A DNA stretch of 57,983 nucleotides from Streptomyces tendae (GCF_014650435.1 NZ_BMUY01000024.1:1-57983); one strand, 5' to 3'. Counted from the first letter of the stretch, positions 1 through 8,662 are shown. A program made the numbers and translations. Notes: generated by a model not told the origin, from the letters alone.

Positions 1-249
1 GAGCTGTCACGGCCGGGCGTCCTGCACCGCACCGCCGATCCCGCCGACCGTCGCCGCCGCATCGTCGCCATCGCACCCGCCTACGCCGCACCGATCGCCG
101 CATGGCTTTCGGCCAGCGCCTCTGCCTGGGAAAACGTCATGCGCGGTCTCGACCCCGCGGAACGCGCCACGGTCGTCAACGCCCTGCACGCCTACGAGAC
201 CGCCTTGGAGCAGGCAGGCGACCGGCACCGGAACGCGCAGCCGCGTTAG
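1..249 (+). CDS. MarR-family regulator, C-terminal part (cut by window edge)
   Basis: The frame is open from the first base and stops at TAG 247-249, leaving 82 residues. The sequence starts in the winged-helix wing, with a stretch RTADPADRRRR typical of MarR proteins (allelic wing, then the basic ADxRDRR-type motif), followed by the C-terminal dimerisation helix (LDPAERATVVNALHAYETAL). The recognition helix lies outside the window. The target is unknown. The next gene on this strand begins 890 bases later, so it is probably not co-transcribed with the replication cassette. Confidence 0.75.
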   Translation, partial: ELSRPGVLHRTADPADRRRRIVAIAPAYAAPIAAWLSASASAWENVMRGLDPAERATVVNALHAYETALEQAGDRHRNAQPR

Positions 250-629
250 CCGGCCATGATCTACCTCAACGAAAAAAGCTCCCGCGTCTCACCCAATCCA
301 GTCCACACAGGTCAGCACAGGAGCGGACGACCAACTCCACTGAGACAGGGCAGCTTCGCGGGCGATCCGGCACAGGCCTGCTCACCGGTCGCCGAACAAC
401 TCCTCATCGGGGGACATGTGCTCCACCTCCGCACCCGGCGTCCTAAGGCTCCGGAAAACCTATTACGCCGTAATAGGGGCTGCCTGCGCTGGCGCACGGT
501 TGTGCTGCACGCCGAGGTCGGTCCCAACATCTCCATGACGAGCAGAGGGACCGAAAAGGTTCACGAGATGTCGGAGCCCATTGTCCCGAGCGGGGGTACA
601 GGACCTCTGCAGGGGGACCAGAAGGGTCT

Positions 630-889
630 CGGACCCATCCGGTCCCTGACTCTCAGTCCCTGCTATTTTCGCAGGTCAAAGGCCTTGTGGTCGACCAATC
701 AGGGACTGTAGGGACCGAGAAGCGCAATTATGACGTAGGTAAGAGATGTGTATTCGTATGCGCGCGCATGCAACAACGTCTTCTGTACAGCTCATAATGG
801 GCGTGTTCAGTCCCTACAGTCCCTGGTTGAGGCGCTGAATACCCTCTGACCTGCGAGAAGAGTAGAGGGACTGAGTAGGGTCCGAGACT
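630..889. repeat. Long inverted repeat, candidate replication origin
   Basis: The left arm (about 630-717) is the imperfect reverse complement of the right arm (about 807-889). The cores match exactly: AGGGACTGTAGGGAC at 701-715 and GTCCCTACAGTCCCT at 810-824. A second conserved block is CGCAGGTCA on the left (671-678 region) against TGACCTGCG on the right (847-855). The arms are symmetric about position 762-763, inside an AT-richer spacer. The right arm lacks about 15 bases present in the left. Confidence 0.75.
758..769. repeat. Perfect 12-bp palindrome at the centre of the inverted repeat
   Basis: ATGCGCGCGCAT equals its own reverse complement. Its centre (763.5) coincides within one base with the symmetry centre of the flanking arms (762.5). 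An initiator-binding or strand-opening site is possible; that role is inferred only from position. Confidence 0.6.
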
Positions 890-895
890 CTTCCA

Positions 896-1139
896 GCCCC
901 TGGCCTTTGGTCCCTCGCACGTTCCGGCCCCTGAAGCCCGGCCCGGACCCATCGGTCTCGATGCCGGACACATTGTGTTCGTCGGTCCCTTCGGCCCCTA
1001 GGGTGTGAGGGATCGAGAAGAGGGTCAGGGCTCAAGGGGTCAGAGCGCTTGACAAGAACGGCATGCGAACCCGAGAGTCCGTTTCCCGGGCGATGCGACC
1101 TACACTCTTCAGCATCAGAGTCCCTTCGGTCCCTAGCGG
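896..1139 (+). repeat. Iteron-like GTCCCT repeats before the primase gene
   Basis: Copies of GGTCCCT or close variants occur near 909, 984 and 1129. Two are in an extended form, GTCCCTTCGGCCCCTAGG at about 984 and GTCCCTTCGGTCCCTAG at about 1120. The last copy abuts the ATG at 1140. They repeat the hexamer of the long inverted repeat in direct orientation. Initiator binding or autoregulation is inferred. Confidence 0.5.
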
Positions 1140-2303
1140 ATGGGTTTTCACACGTCGGGGACCAGTGGAGTGATCGAGCAAGCAGACGTGACGAGGACAA
1201 ACCCCGTGCCGCGCGAAGGTGAGAACCGCAACAGTGCAGCCAGAGTCGAGTCGGCATCACCGCATGCCGTCGCGCGGTGGTGTGCAGCCCAGGGGTGGCC
1301 CGTCCATCCGCTCGCTCCGGGACGCAAGACGCCCGCGGGCAACTGTCCGTCCTGCCGTGCCCACAGGCACGAGCCGGCCTCCTGCCCCTGCCTGCCTGCA
1401 GGACGGCCCTGTCACGGCTTCCACTCAGCGACCACCGACCTCGTCCTCGTCGACCAGTGGTGGGCCGACCAGCCGGCCGGGGGAGTAGGTGTCGCCTGTG
1501 GTCCGGCAGGCCTCGTCATCATTGATGTGGACGCCCACCCCGTGCCGTTGGCAGACAGGTCACGTCTGCTGCCGGGGATCCCGATCCCGGACCAGGTGAC
1601 GCTGGAGGGACTGGCCTCCGGCTTCGACACGTTGGCGCTGCTCGCCGCTTACCGTGGCCGGCCCAACCCGGCGCAGGACGACACGACGCTCCGTGTGCGC
1701 ACCCCTTCCGGAGGCCTGCACATCTGGTACCAGAACCACGATCCGTCAACGCGCCTGCGCTGCTCCACTGGTTCAGGCCGTAATACCGCCCTTGCTTGGC
1801 AGGTCGACGTACGCGCCAACGGGGGCTACATCGTGGCCCCAGGCACCCGCACCGCTCAAGGTGTATACCGGGCCGAGGGCCGGGCGAGGACTCCGGTGGC
1901 CCTGCCCGACTGGCTCCGTGATGAACTCGTCCGTACTGGACACGTCGTCCAGCGCCAACCCCCGGCGCCAGCTCCGGTGTCATCGGGCCGGCCCCGCCCC
2001 GCCTCGTCAGGCCGCCCGGCCCCGGCCCGGGCCGACCAGATACTGGACCCCCTCATCACCGAGGTCGCCGGATGCGCGACGGCCCCCGAGGGCACTGGTT
2101 TCTCCGAGAAACTCAACCGAGCGGCGTACACCGCTGGAGGACTGGTCGGAGCTGGGCACCTTGAGCATGCCGCCATTCGTGATCGACTTGTCCGTGTTGC
2201 CTGCTACGCGCGGCCCTGGCAGCAGCCTCGGAATGAAAAGATCGTCGATGACGCCCTTGCCGTAGGGTCTGCCCGCCCTCTCCACCTCAAAGGACGTCCA
2301 TGA
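1140..2303 (+). CDS. Bifunctional DNA primase/polymerase (Prim-Pol)
   Basis: The product (387 residues from ATG 1140) is an archaeo-eukaryotic-type primase-polymerase that would synthesise primers and possibly extend DNA at the element's origin. Visible motifs are the metal-binding IIDVDAH (Asp129, Asp131), the nucleotide-binding PSGGLHIWY (His194), and the third motif VDVRANGGYIVAPGT near residue 223. A Cys-rich segment (CPSC, then CPC) at about 69-84 may bind zinc. A Pro/Arg-rich linker leads to a small helical C-terminal domain. In-frame GTG codons at 1170 and 1188 are alternative starts. The stop overlaps the helicase start as ATGA. Such genes replicate actinomycete integrative elements and phages. 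Confidence 0.88.
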   Translation: MGFHTSGTSGVIEQADVTRTNPVPREGENRNSAARVESASPHAVARWCAAQGWPVHPLAPGRKTPAGNCPSCRAHRHEPASCPCLPAGRPCHGFHSATTDLVLVDQWWADQPAGGVGVACGPAGLVIIDVDAHPVPLADRSRLLPGIPIPDQVTLEGLASGFDTLALLAAYRGRPNPAQDDTTLRVRTPSGGLHIWYQNHDPSTRLRCSTGSGRNTALAWQVDVRANGGYIVAPGTRTAQGVYRAEGRARTPVALPDWLRDELVRTGHVVQRQPPAPAPVSSGRPRPASSGRPAPARADQILDPLITEVAGCATAPEGTGFSEKLNRAAYTAGGLVGAGHLEHAAIRDRLVRVACYARPWQQPRNEKIVDDALAVGSARPLHLKGRP

Positions 2304-3868
2304 GCAGCAGTGCCGAAGGCTCGCCGCGTTTCGACCCGCAGGCTGCCGCTCAACAGATGCTCGCCTTCCAGCCGATGGAGCACCAGCAGTCCGCGCCTGT
2401 CGTGCTGCCCGCGCAGACGGCCGCACAGCCCGTCTCCCAGGAGCCGCCTCGTGCGGAGCCCGGGCCCGGCGGCCACGACAGGACGCTCCTGCCGCCGTCC
2501 CTGTCGGATCGAGGGAACGCCCGCCTGTTCGTGCAGCTCCACCGTGACCAGTTCCGCCACGTGGAGGGCCTTGGCTGGTTCGCGTGGGAGGGCCACCGCT
2601 GGAAACGCGCCGGGGGAGAGAAGGCTGCGCTGTGGGCCGCGGGGGAGATGGCCGAGGACATGGCCGACACCGACCCACGCGGGATCTTCAGCAACCGCGA
2701 GATCGCACACCACAAGCGGCGGACCCTGTCGACCACCGGTATGAAGGCCCTGCTCACTCAGGCGAAGGCCTCACCGGACCTCTCCGTGGACCCGGACCGG
2801 CTGGACGGGGACCCGTACGCGCTGTGCACCCCCGCGGGAATCGTCGACCTCCACGACGGGCAGCTGCGCAAGGCCGAGCCCACCCGCGACTTCCACTCCC
2901 GGGCCACGAGCGTCGCGCCCCAGACCATGGGGACCCCGGGCTGGCACCGCTTCCTCGCCGACACCTTCGGGGACGACGAGGAGGGCAGGGAGATGATCGA
3001 CTTCCTGCACCTGCTGCTCGGCTATTCCATCACCGGTGACGTCGGCGCCCAGGTCCTGCCGTTCCTCCACGGAGAGGGCAAGAACGGCAAGTCCGTCCTG
3101 CTCGACATCATGATCCAGATCCTCGGCGACTACGCCGACGCGGCCCCGCCGGGCTTCCTCATGGACCGTGGAGCCTTCTCCGAACACTCCACGGAGCTGA
3201 CCGAACTTCACGGCCGCCGCCTGGTCGTGTGCAGTGAGCTGAAGCCCAACGACAAGTTCGACGAGGCCCGCGTGCGCCTCCTGACCGGCGGCGACAAGAT
3301 CAAGGCCCGCCGCATGCGGCAGGACTACTTCTCGTTCACCCCCACCCACCACCTCTGGCTACTTGGCAATCACCGGCCCGAAGTGTCCACCGGCGGCTAT
3401 GCGTTCTGGCGCCGCATCCGTCTGCTGCCTTTCACCCGGACTGTCCCGGCCGCGCGCCGGATCGACAACCTCGCTTTCGAACTCGTCCGCGACGAGGGGC
3501 CGGGCATCCTGCAGTGGCTCATCGAAGGAGCACAGCGCTACCTCGACACCAGGGACCCGCTGGAGGGCCCCGACCGGGTCCGAATCGCCACGACCGCCTA
3601 CGCCACCACCGAGGACCACATCGGGCGCTTCCTAGCCGAATGCTGCACCAGGGACGGAGACCAGGGGAGGGACCTGCGGGTGGAACAGGGCCTGCTGTAC
3701 ACGGAGTACAGCTCCTGGTGCCACGCAGGCGAGGGAATCCGGCCAGCGACTCCACGCGCGTTCGCCAACCGGGTGCGCCAGGAGGTGGGGGTGGCCTCTC
3801 CGACGGACATGATCAAGTCGAACGGCCGGAAGTACTATCCCGGCATCGCCCTCTTGGAGTGCCCATGA
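2300..3868 (+). CDS. P4/D5-type superfamily 3 helicase
   Basis: This 522-residue protein has the organisation of phage/plasmid DNA primase-helicases of the P4/D5 family. An N-terminal D5_N-like region (about 100-240) precedes an SF3 ATPase. Walker A is HGEGKNGKS (about residues 257-265), and a sensor/arginine-finger segment is WLLGNHRPEV followed by FWRRIRLLPF (about 355-385). The first 75 residues are Pro/Gln-rich and probably flexible. It starts at ATG overlapping the primase stop and ends overlapping the next start, so the genes are translationally coupled. It would unwind DNA at the upstream origin. Confidence 0.9.
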   Translation: MSSSAEGSPRFDPQAAAQQMLAFQPMEHQQSAPVVLPAQTAAQPVSQEPPRAEPGPGGHDRTLLPPSLSDRGNARLFVQLHRDQFRHVEGLGWFAWEGHRWKRAGGEKAALWAAGEMAEDMADTDPRGIFSNREIAHHKRRTLSTTGMKALLTQAKASPDLSVDPDRLDGDPYALCTPAGIVDLHDGQLRKAEPTRDFHSRATSVAPQTMGTPGWHRFLADTFGDDEEGREMIDFLHLLLGYSITGDVGAQVLPFLHGEGKNGKSVLLDIMIQILGDYADAAPPGFLMDRGAFSEHSTELTELHGRRLVVCSELKPNDKFDEARVRLLTGGDKIKARRMRQDYFSFTPTHHLWLLGNHRPEVSTGGYAFWRRIRLLPFTRTVPAARRIDNLAFELVRDEGPGILQWLIEGAQRYLDTRDPLEGPDRVRIATTAYATTEDHIGRFLAECCTRDGDQGRDLRVEQGLLYTEYSSWCHAGEGIRPATPRAFANRVRQEVGVASPTDMIKSNGRKYYPGIALLECP

Positions 3869-4074
3869 CAGCTACTGCAGATCGGACATCCGCGGCACGC
3901 GCCCTACACCGCTGTCGTCGTACGCTCTACGATGGCTGCCGGGTCCGCCGCACGGCATCCCTCGCAGGGCGGCTCGCCACTGGCCGGTGGGTGAGTCGGA
4001 GCGACACGGACACCGGCCCGGCCACGTCCCCCTGTCCGGGGAGGACGCCGACGAAGGAGGGGCCGCAGCCATGA
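3865..4074 (+). CDS. Small basic protein coupled to the helicase gene
   Basis: This 69-residue protein is short and Arg-rich (MTATADRTSAARALHRCRR...). I recognise no family. The case for a real gene is positional: its ATG overlaps the helicase stop (ATGA) and its stop overlaps the next ATG in the same way, so it links three coupled genes. The C-terminal half is Pro/Thr-rich and looks disordered. A DNA-binding or regulatory role is possible but not shown. Confidence 0.6.
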   Translation: MTATADRTSAARALHRCRRTLYDGCRVRRTASLAGRLATGRWVSRSDTDTGPATSPCPGRTPTKEGPQP

Positions 4075-4454
4075 GCTCGCTGTTGACCGAGAGCGACCTC
4101 ATCCACGAGAAAGAGGTGGTGTGGCTGGAGAACCCCTCGGGTCTCGACTATGTCCGACAGGCGCTGGACAAGACCAAGCGACGCAACACCAAGCCGCCCT
4201 ACGTCCGGGACGGCCGCATGGTGGGGTACGCCATGCTGGACGAGGACGCCTCCCCGGACCCCGACAGCGGCCTCTACAAACGCAGGGTGTTCTTCCTCCT
4301 GCCGCACGACCGTGACAGCCTCCCCGACGGTCTCTACCGCGAGGGTGCTCCTGGCGAGGCGGTCGACCCGCGCACCATCGCCCCCAGGGAGCCAGGGGCG
4401 AAGACCCCACGCTCGCAGAGCGGTTCGGTCGTCGTGGCCACGTCGGCGCCCTGA
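4071..4454 (+). CDS. Hypothetical protein of the replication operon
   Basis: This 127-residue acidic/basic mixed protein begins at ATG 4071 inside the previous stop. The sequence MSSLLTESDLIHEKEVVWLE opens it, and a middle block VRDGRMVGYAMLDEDASPD looks folded. The last 30 residues are low-complexity. No domain is recognised. A GAAGGAG ribosome binding site lies about 10 bases upstream (near 4054). As the last gene of the overlapping set it is probably an accessory replication or regulatory factor. Confidence 0.65.
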   Translation: MSSLLTESDLIHEKEVVWLENPSGLDYVRQALDKTKRRNTKPPYVRDGRMVGYAMLDEDASPDPDSGLYKRRVFFLLPHDRDSLPDGLYREGAPGEAVDPRTIAPREPGAKTPRSQSGSVVVATSAP

Positions 4455-4484
4455 CCTCACCGGGAGAAGTGGATCTCTTCGCTC

Positions 4485-5426
4485 TCAGGCGGCCCCGGCT
4501 CGCTCCCCGACGGTCTCATGGACGAAGTCGCGGACCCCGTCGGCGAACGTCTCGGGCTCTTCAATGTGCCCCAGGTGTCCGCTGTTCTCCAACACCAGAA
4601 GCCGCGAGCCGGGAATCAGCCGGTGCAACTCCTCGCCCCAGCGCGGACCGCAGATCACATCGTGGCGGCCCACGACCACCAGCGCCGGCACGGTCAGTTC
4701 CCTGAGCGCGGCCCGGTCGTCGACGGTGTCGGGGGAGAGGTGCTCGTCCAGCCCCGAGATGTACGTGGCTTGCATCGCGTCCCGGACCGGGCTCAGCCGT
4801 TCCTCCTGGCCCCAGTAGTCGGCGAAGTACGAGGGCAGCACGCCCCGGGCGACCGCCACGGTCGACTCGTCGTCTGAGATCGAGGACATGGCGCCGAACG
4901 CGGCGAGTACCTCGGACAGACCGGGACGACCGGCGTTCCGTGCTGCGAACTCCTCCACTCTGCGGCCCGCCTCGGCGCCGTGCTCCGCGCCGGTGACGGG
5001 TGAACCCTCGTAGAGGATGACGCCGGCCAGCCGTTCGGGGCGATTCAGAGCGTGGTGGACGGCGACGAAGGCGCCGTGCGAGTGCCCCAGCAGATGCACC
5101 TTGGGCACGTCGAGCCGGTTGATCACCTGCTCCAGGAAACGGCTGTACCGCTCTCGTGTATAGCCGTGTGGATGCGAGGGGAGACGGCCCGACTCCCCGG
5201 TGCCTATCGGTTCGACGTAGACCATCGTCAGATGTTGTTCGAGTGCGGGCATACGGAGGTAGTCCCAGAAGATGCCGGGGCCCCCCGAGTGCGCCAGACA
5301 CACCGGGCCGGTGCCGTGGACGTGGTAGCGCTGGGAGATTCCCCCCACTTCGAAGGAGTGCGTGCCCCGGGGGAGGAGACCGATGCTCGACGGCAGCGCG
5401 TCGGTGAAACGTGTCGTGGTGCGCAT
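4485..5426 (-). CDS. Alpha/beta hydrolase, prolyl-iminopeptidase-like
   Basis: The start chosen is ATG 5426, with GGGGAGA a few bases upstream, giving 313 residues. The oxyanion motif HSGGPG (about residue 48) resembles the HGGPG of prolyl iminopeptidases. The nucleophile elbow is GHSHGA (Ser near 113), and the later acid and base are GRHDV and the GHLGH segment. The family releases N-terminal proline or hydrolyses small esters and amides; the substrate here is unknown. It is cytoplasmic, with no signal peptide. It is convergent with the replication cassette, so it lies outside that element's operon. Confidence 0.85.
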   Translation of the reverse strand: MRTTTRFTDALPSSIGLLPRGTHSFEVGGISQRYHVHGTGPVCLAHSGGPGIFWDYLRMPALEQHLTMVYVEPIGTGESGRLPSHPHGYTRERYSRFLEQVINRLDVPKVHLLGHSHGAFVAVHHALNRPERLAGVILYEGSPVTGAEHGAEAGRRVEEFAARNAGRPGLSEVLAAFGAMSSISDDESTVAVARGVLPSYFADYWGQEERLSPVRDAMQATYISGLDEHLSPDTVDDRAALRELTVPALVVVGRHDVICGPRWGEELHRLIPGSRLLVLENSGHLGHIEEPETFADGVRDFVHETVGERAGAA

Positions 5427-5747
5427 GGGGTCTCCCCATCTGTGCGGGTCTGTCTGACACCGAGACGACGTTGGGAAGGGGGGCCCAGAGTTCGAAGTCC
5501 GGCGCGTGATCCACGTCACGTGTCCCGGGTGCGACCCTCCTCGCGCACAGGTTCGCCCGGGGGAGGAGTCCGGAAGGAAGATACGTTTGACAGCGTTATC
5601 AAATCCACGTGCCTTATTGGTCCGAGCTGGCCGGATTGCACCGGCCCCGCGGTCGGCTTCCCTCCCGGACCGTCCGGTAAAGAAGCCGAACCCCGCTCTC
5701 CCGCGTCGCGACGACCGTGTGTGGCACCGGGGGACGGTGTGAAACCC
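5427..5747. promoter_or_regulatory. Intergenic region with operator-like inverted repeat
   Basis: No gene is seen. At 5586-5603 TTTGA and TCAAA are separated by eight bases (TTTGA-cagcgtta-TCAAA), an operator-like repeat about 160 bases upstream of the hydrolase start. It would suit a TetR/MarR-type repressor, but no partner is obvious nearby. Confidence 0.4.
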
Positions 5748-6350
5748 TCAGCTCTCGTCGGCCCCCGCCTCGGCGGACTCGCCCTGCGAGTCACCGACGG
5801 GGGAGTACATCACCGACCGCTGCTGCTTGTGGCGCCGGATCCGGCCCTTGGCGACGAGGGATTCAAGGGTGTTGCGCACCACCTGCGGTGTCGGCGTCCG
5901 GTTCGGGTGCTTCTCCATCAGCTCGTCGCGCAGTTCCTTGGCAAGACGGGGCTCGTCGTAGGTCCGTAGCAGGTCCATCAGCAGGTCTCCGAGCAGAGGC
6001 TGTCGCGACTTCCCCTTCGCGGCTGCCTTCCCGGCGGTCTTGCCCGTGGCCTCCTTGGCCGACGCGGGACGCCGGGACGCCGCCCTGCCGGAGGAGGAGG
6101 TGGCCGCGGCACCTCGCCTCGTCTGTGTGAGCGCGGGCTCGCCCTGCGCCTGCTCGGGCAGACGGGACGGGTCCAATGAACCTTCGTACCGCTCGGCGAG
6201 GTTCATGATGTCAGACAGGAGTGCCTCCTCCTGCTTCAACATCGTGATCTTCTCGGCCAGTTCCTGCTGCAGACGACGGTTTTCCTCCAGGTCCGACGCG
6301 GCCTGTTCGACGTACCGCGACCGGAGCGTGGCGGCTGATTGGCTGGTCAC
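5748..6350 (-). CDS. Coiled-coil/winged-helix regulator-like protein
   Basis: The product (200 residues) starts with a strongly helical, coiled-coil segment (about 10-60: ENRRLQQELAEKITMLKQEE). A Ala/Lys/Arg-rich linker (75-120) follows, then a C-terminal segment (about 122-185) that reads as a winged helix: LLMDLLRTYDEPRLAKELRD, then PQVVRNTLESLVAKGRIRR. The wing resembles BlaI/MecI-like or replication-initiator winged helices. DNA binding is inferred. No effector domain is visible. It is transcribed away from the gap 6351-6667, which must contain its promoter. Confidence 0.7.
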   Translation of the reverse strand: MTSQSAATLRSRYVEQAASDLEENRRLQQELAEKITMLKQEEALLSDIMNLAERYEGSLDPSRLPEQAQGEPALTQTRRGAAATSSSGRAASRRPASAKEATGKTAGKAAAKGKSRQPLLGDLLMDLLRTYDEPRLAKELRDELMEKHPNRTPTPQVVRNTLESLVAKGRIRRHKQQRSVMYSPVGDSQGESAEAGADES

Positions 6351-6667
6351 AACCGTTCACTCCCTCGTATTGGATGATGCTGCGCATGGTACCCACGCCG
6401 TAGCGGATGTGCCGACGCGTGCGAACGACGGCGGACGACCGATCGCGCATGTCTCCGTGCCGGAAATTGTCGGTACACCTGTGCGTATAGGAGCAACACC
6501 CTGCCTGGCCGCCCGCGTCCCGCGACCGACTCGTACACACGAACGGACCTCTGTAGAAAACATGCCCAGGAATCCGTGTCGCCGAACCGCCCGCACGCAC
6601 CTTTCACGGGTCACATGTGGGATTGCGGCGCACGCGTCGGGCCGCGGCAGGACGGGGGAGTGCGGTC
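6351..6667. other. Gap between a regulator and a hydrolase gene, no gene seen
   Basis: These 317 bases have slightly lower GC than the neighbours and no coding signal I trust on either strand. They should hold the promoter of the minus-strand coiled-coil gene and the 3' end of the hydrolase transcript. I recognise no clear -10/-35 pair or terminator hairpin. Confidence 0.35.
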
Positions 6668-7429
6668 CTATCGGATGACGCGATCGCGCGCCGCGATGGC
6701 CGCCGCCTTTACCGACCCGCGGTGCACCGGCCCGTGACCAGGTACGAGGATGTCCGCGTCCACGCCCTCGACGACGGACAAGGCGTCGAGCGCGCGGGCG
6801 CGGTCGGTGTGGAACATGTCGGGCAGCAACTGCGGACCGGTGACACGCGAGGTGGGATGCCCCGTTACCAGGGCGTCGCCGCCGACCAGGATGCCGCTGC
6901 CCGGCAAGTGGTACGCGCAGTGACCCCTGGTGTGACCCGGCGTGTGCACGGGCACCGGTGCGCCGGGCAGGTCCAGCGCCCCAGGCGCGGGAAAGGGGCG
7001 TGGACCGTGAACGGGGACGGGCCTGGTGCCGCCCGCGCGCAGGGCGTGCACGGCCCAGGGGAGCACACCCGGTCGCCATGCCCGGGCGAGAACCTGCCCG
7101 ATCGACACCTGGTCGAGGAAGTCGCGGCGTGCGTGCGGTACCTCCTCCTCGAGCATGAGCACCGGCGTACCGTGCGTGACCCGTAGGCGTTCGGCCGAGC
7201 CGATGTGGTCGTTGTGGGCGTGGGTGACCAGGATCGCGGCCACGGACTCCGGGGCAAGCCCGACCGCGTCCAGCGAGGTGAGCAGGGCGTCGTGGTCGCC
7301 GGGGTAGCCGGTGTCGATCAGGGTGCAGCTGTCACCGTCCTTGACGATCACCCAGTTGGTGTTGCTGCCGGAGACCGCGTACACCTCGTCCCCGACGGGG
7401 ACGAGGTGTACGCGCACTGCCTTGGGCAT
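6668..7429 (-). CDS. Metallo-beta-lactamase-fold hydrolase
   Basis: The product (253 residues) has the complete MBL signature. These are THAHNDHIG (HxHxDH, about residues 93-98), a later zinc histidine in TPGHTRGHCAY (about 163), an aspartate in GGDALV, and the final histidine in VPGHGPVH (about 230). Such proteins hydrolyse lactones, thioesters or similar bonds using two zinc ions; the substrate is unknown. There is no signal peptide. The cupin gene that follows upstream on the same strand (7538-8038) may share a transcript. Confidence 0.9.
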   Translation of the reverse strand: MPKAVRVHLVPVGDEVYAVSGSNTNWVIVKDGDSCTLIDTGYPGDHDALLTSLDAVGLAPESVAAILVTHAHNDHIGSAERLRVTHGTPVLMLEEEVPHARRDFLDQVSIGQVLARAWRPGVLPWAVHALRAGGTRPVPVHGPRPFPAPGALDLPGAPVPVHTPGHTRGHCAYHLPGSGILVGGDALVTGHPTSRVTGPQLLPDMFHTDRARALDALSVVEGVDADILVPGHGPVHRGSVKAAAIAARDRVIR

Positions 7430-7537
7430 GGCGTTCCTGCTCCTTTCGGTGCGTGCGCCCCCACGTCGTACGGCACGCGGGGCGCTGGGGGCGCCGACCG
7501 GGAAACCCTCCGTCCCGGTGACGTCCGCCCGGCCGCG

Positions 7538-8038
7538 TCACTCGCCGGCGCGCTCCAGGTCCGCCGGGGTGGCTCCGGGCGGGCCGAGGATGACGTCCCC
7601 CAGCTCCTCGGTGATGGCCTGGAACAGACCCATGTCCCACTCGGTCTCCGGCGTGGCCAGGTGAGCGGGGGTGCCGCTGCGGCGGATCAGGTCGGCGAAC
7701 TTGCCGGGGGAGGTGATGTTGAGCGAACGTGCTCCGTCCGGACCGGCCTTGATGGTGTGGGGCGTGTTCATCGGGATCGCGTAGAAATCGCCGGACCGCA
7801 GCGTGAAGGTGTCCGGACCCGCCCAGACCGTGAGCGACCCGGAAACGACCCAGATGCGCTCCTCGTAGCCGGTGTGGAGGTGTAGCGGCGTCCCGGCGCC
7901 CCCGGGCAACGTGATGTCCGACAGATCGTGACGGCCGTCGGTCTCCTCCGCGGAGGTGAGGATGGAGAGCCGCAGATGCTGGCCGAGGACGAACTGACGG
8001 TCCTGGGGGACGGGCGGCGGCGAGGGGAACTCACTCAT
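7538..8038 (-). CDS. Cupin-domain protein
   Basis: This 166-residue protein starts at ATG 8038, about ten bases after AGGAG. It has a single cupin barrel: motif 1 is around PLHLHTGYEERIWVVSG (about 60-75), with His residues and a Glu as metal ligands, and motif 2 includes DFYAIPMNTPHTI (about 90-100). The C-terminal helix mentions gene-specific residues with no family label. Cupins of this type are dioxygenases, isomerases or small-molecule binders. It lies 108 bases upstream of the MBL-fold gene on the same strand, so the pair may form an operon. Confidence 0.85.
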   Translation of the reverse strand: MSEFPSPPPVPQDRQFVLGQHLRLSILTSAEETDGRHDLSDITLPGGAGTPLHLHTGYEERIWVVSGSLTVWAGPDTFTLRSGDFYAIPMNTPHTIKAGPDGARSLNITSPGKFADLIRRSGTPAHLATPETEWDMGLFQAITEELGDVILGPPGATPADLERAGE

Positions 8039-8662
8039 GGCGAACAGCTCCTGGACTGGGGAATCTGCGAGGACGCCGTGCACGGATGTCGCTGCGGGCA
8101 CGCGAAACGCGGGGGCCTCGAAGAGCGCCCCCGGGGATGGTGGGGACCCTATACCCAAAGCCGCGTACACGTGTGAGACGAAGGCACGTGTGGCACGGGC
8201 TCCGGAGTTGGCCAACTTGCTTGAGTGAACGGTGGTTCACGACGGGTGACGGACCGGTGCCTCGCGTCGTGAAGGCGTACATGTGCATTCCGACGCCAGG
8301 ATTCCGGGTGTCTGCGGGCTGGTGATACGTGACACATACAACGACCTGCCGACCCTCGCCGATCGCCCACTCGGCCACCTGCGCGGCCACCCAGTCCACA
8401 CACGGGGAAAGCGCGCGACCAGCGGCTTCTCCGACCGGCGGGGCGATGCGGAGCCGGCCATCACCGCACCCGGCACACACGGATGTGGAACCTCGACGGA
8501 GCGAGGTGTTCCGCTTGGTGTCGGGGCCGGGCTTAGGATCTCCAGCGGCCCGGCGCCGTCACTGCTGCATGGTCCCCTGAGGCAGCCCCCTCGATTCGCA
8601 TCGCAGATGTGACCAGACATGCCGGAGCCGAGCTTCGGAGTGCCACGGAAAGGTATGACGAC
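8039..8662. other. Divergent intergenic region between two cupin genes
   Basis: No gene is convincing in these 624 bases. The gap separates a minus-strand and a plus-strand cupin gene, so it should hold two promoters. A perfect operator-like repeat sits at 8225-8240 (next entry). The sequence just before the plus-strand cupin (GGAAAGG at about 8648) is its ribosome binding site. Confidence 0.4.
8225..8240. promoter_or_regulatory. Operator-like perfect inverted repeat
   Basis: GTGAAC-ggtg-GTTCAC is a perfect 6-bp inverted repeat with a 4-base spacer, of the kind bound by TetR-family dimers. It lies 187 bases upstream of the minus-strand cupin and about 420 bases from the plus-strand one. No cognate regulator is adjacent. 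Confidence 0.4.

Larger units (their letters stand above)
250..1139. other. Non-coding origin-like region upstream of the primase gene
   Basis: I see no convincing gene in these 890 bases. The first 300 bases carry nothing distinctive. From about 540 the hexamer GTCCCT, or its complement AGGGAC, recurs many times, and it includes a long inverted repeat and a central palindrome listed separately. Position directly upstream of a primase-polymerase/helicase operon makes a replication origin plus operon promoter the most likely content. No tRNA or attachment site was recognised. Confidence 0.6.
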
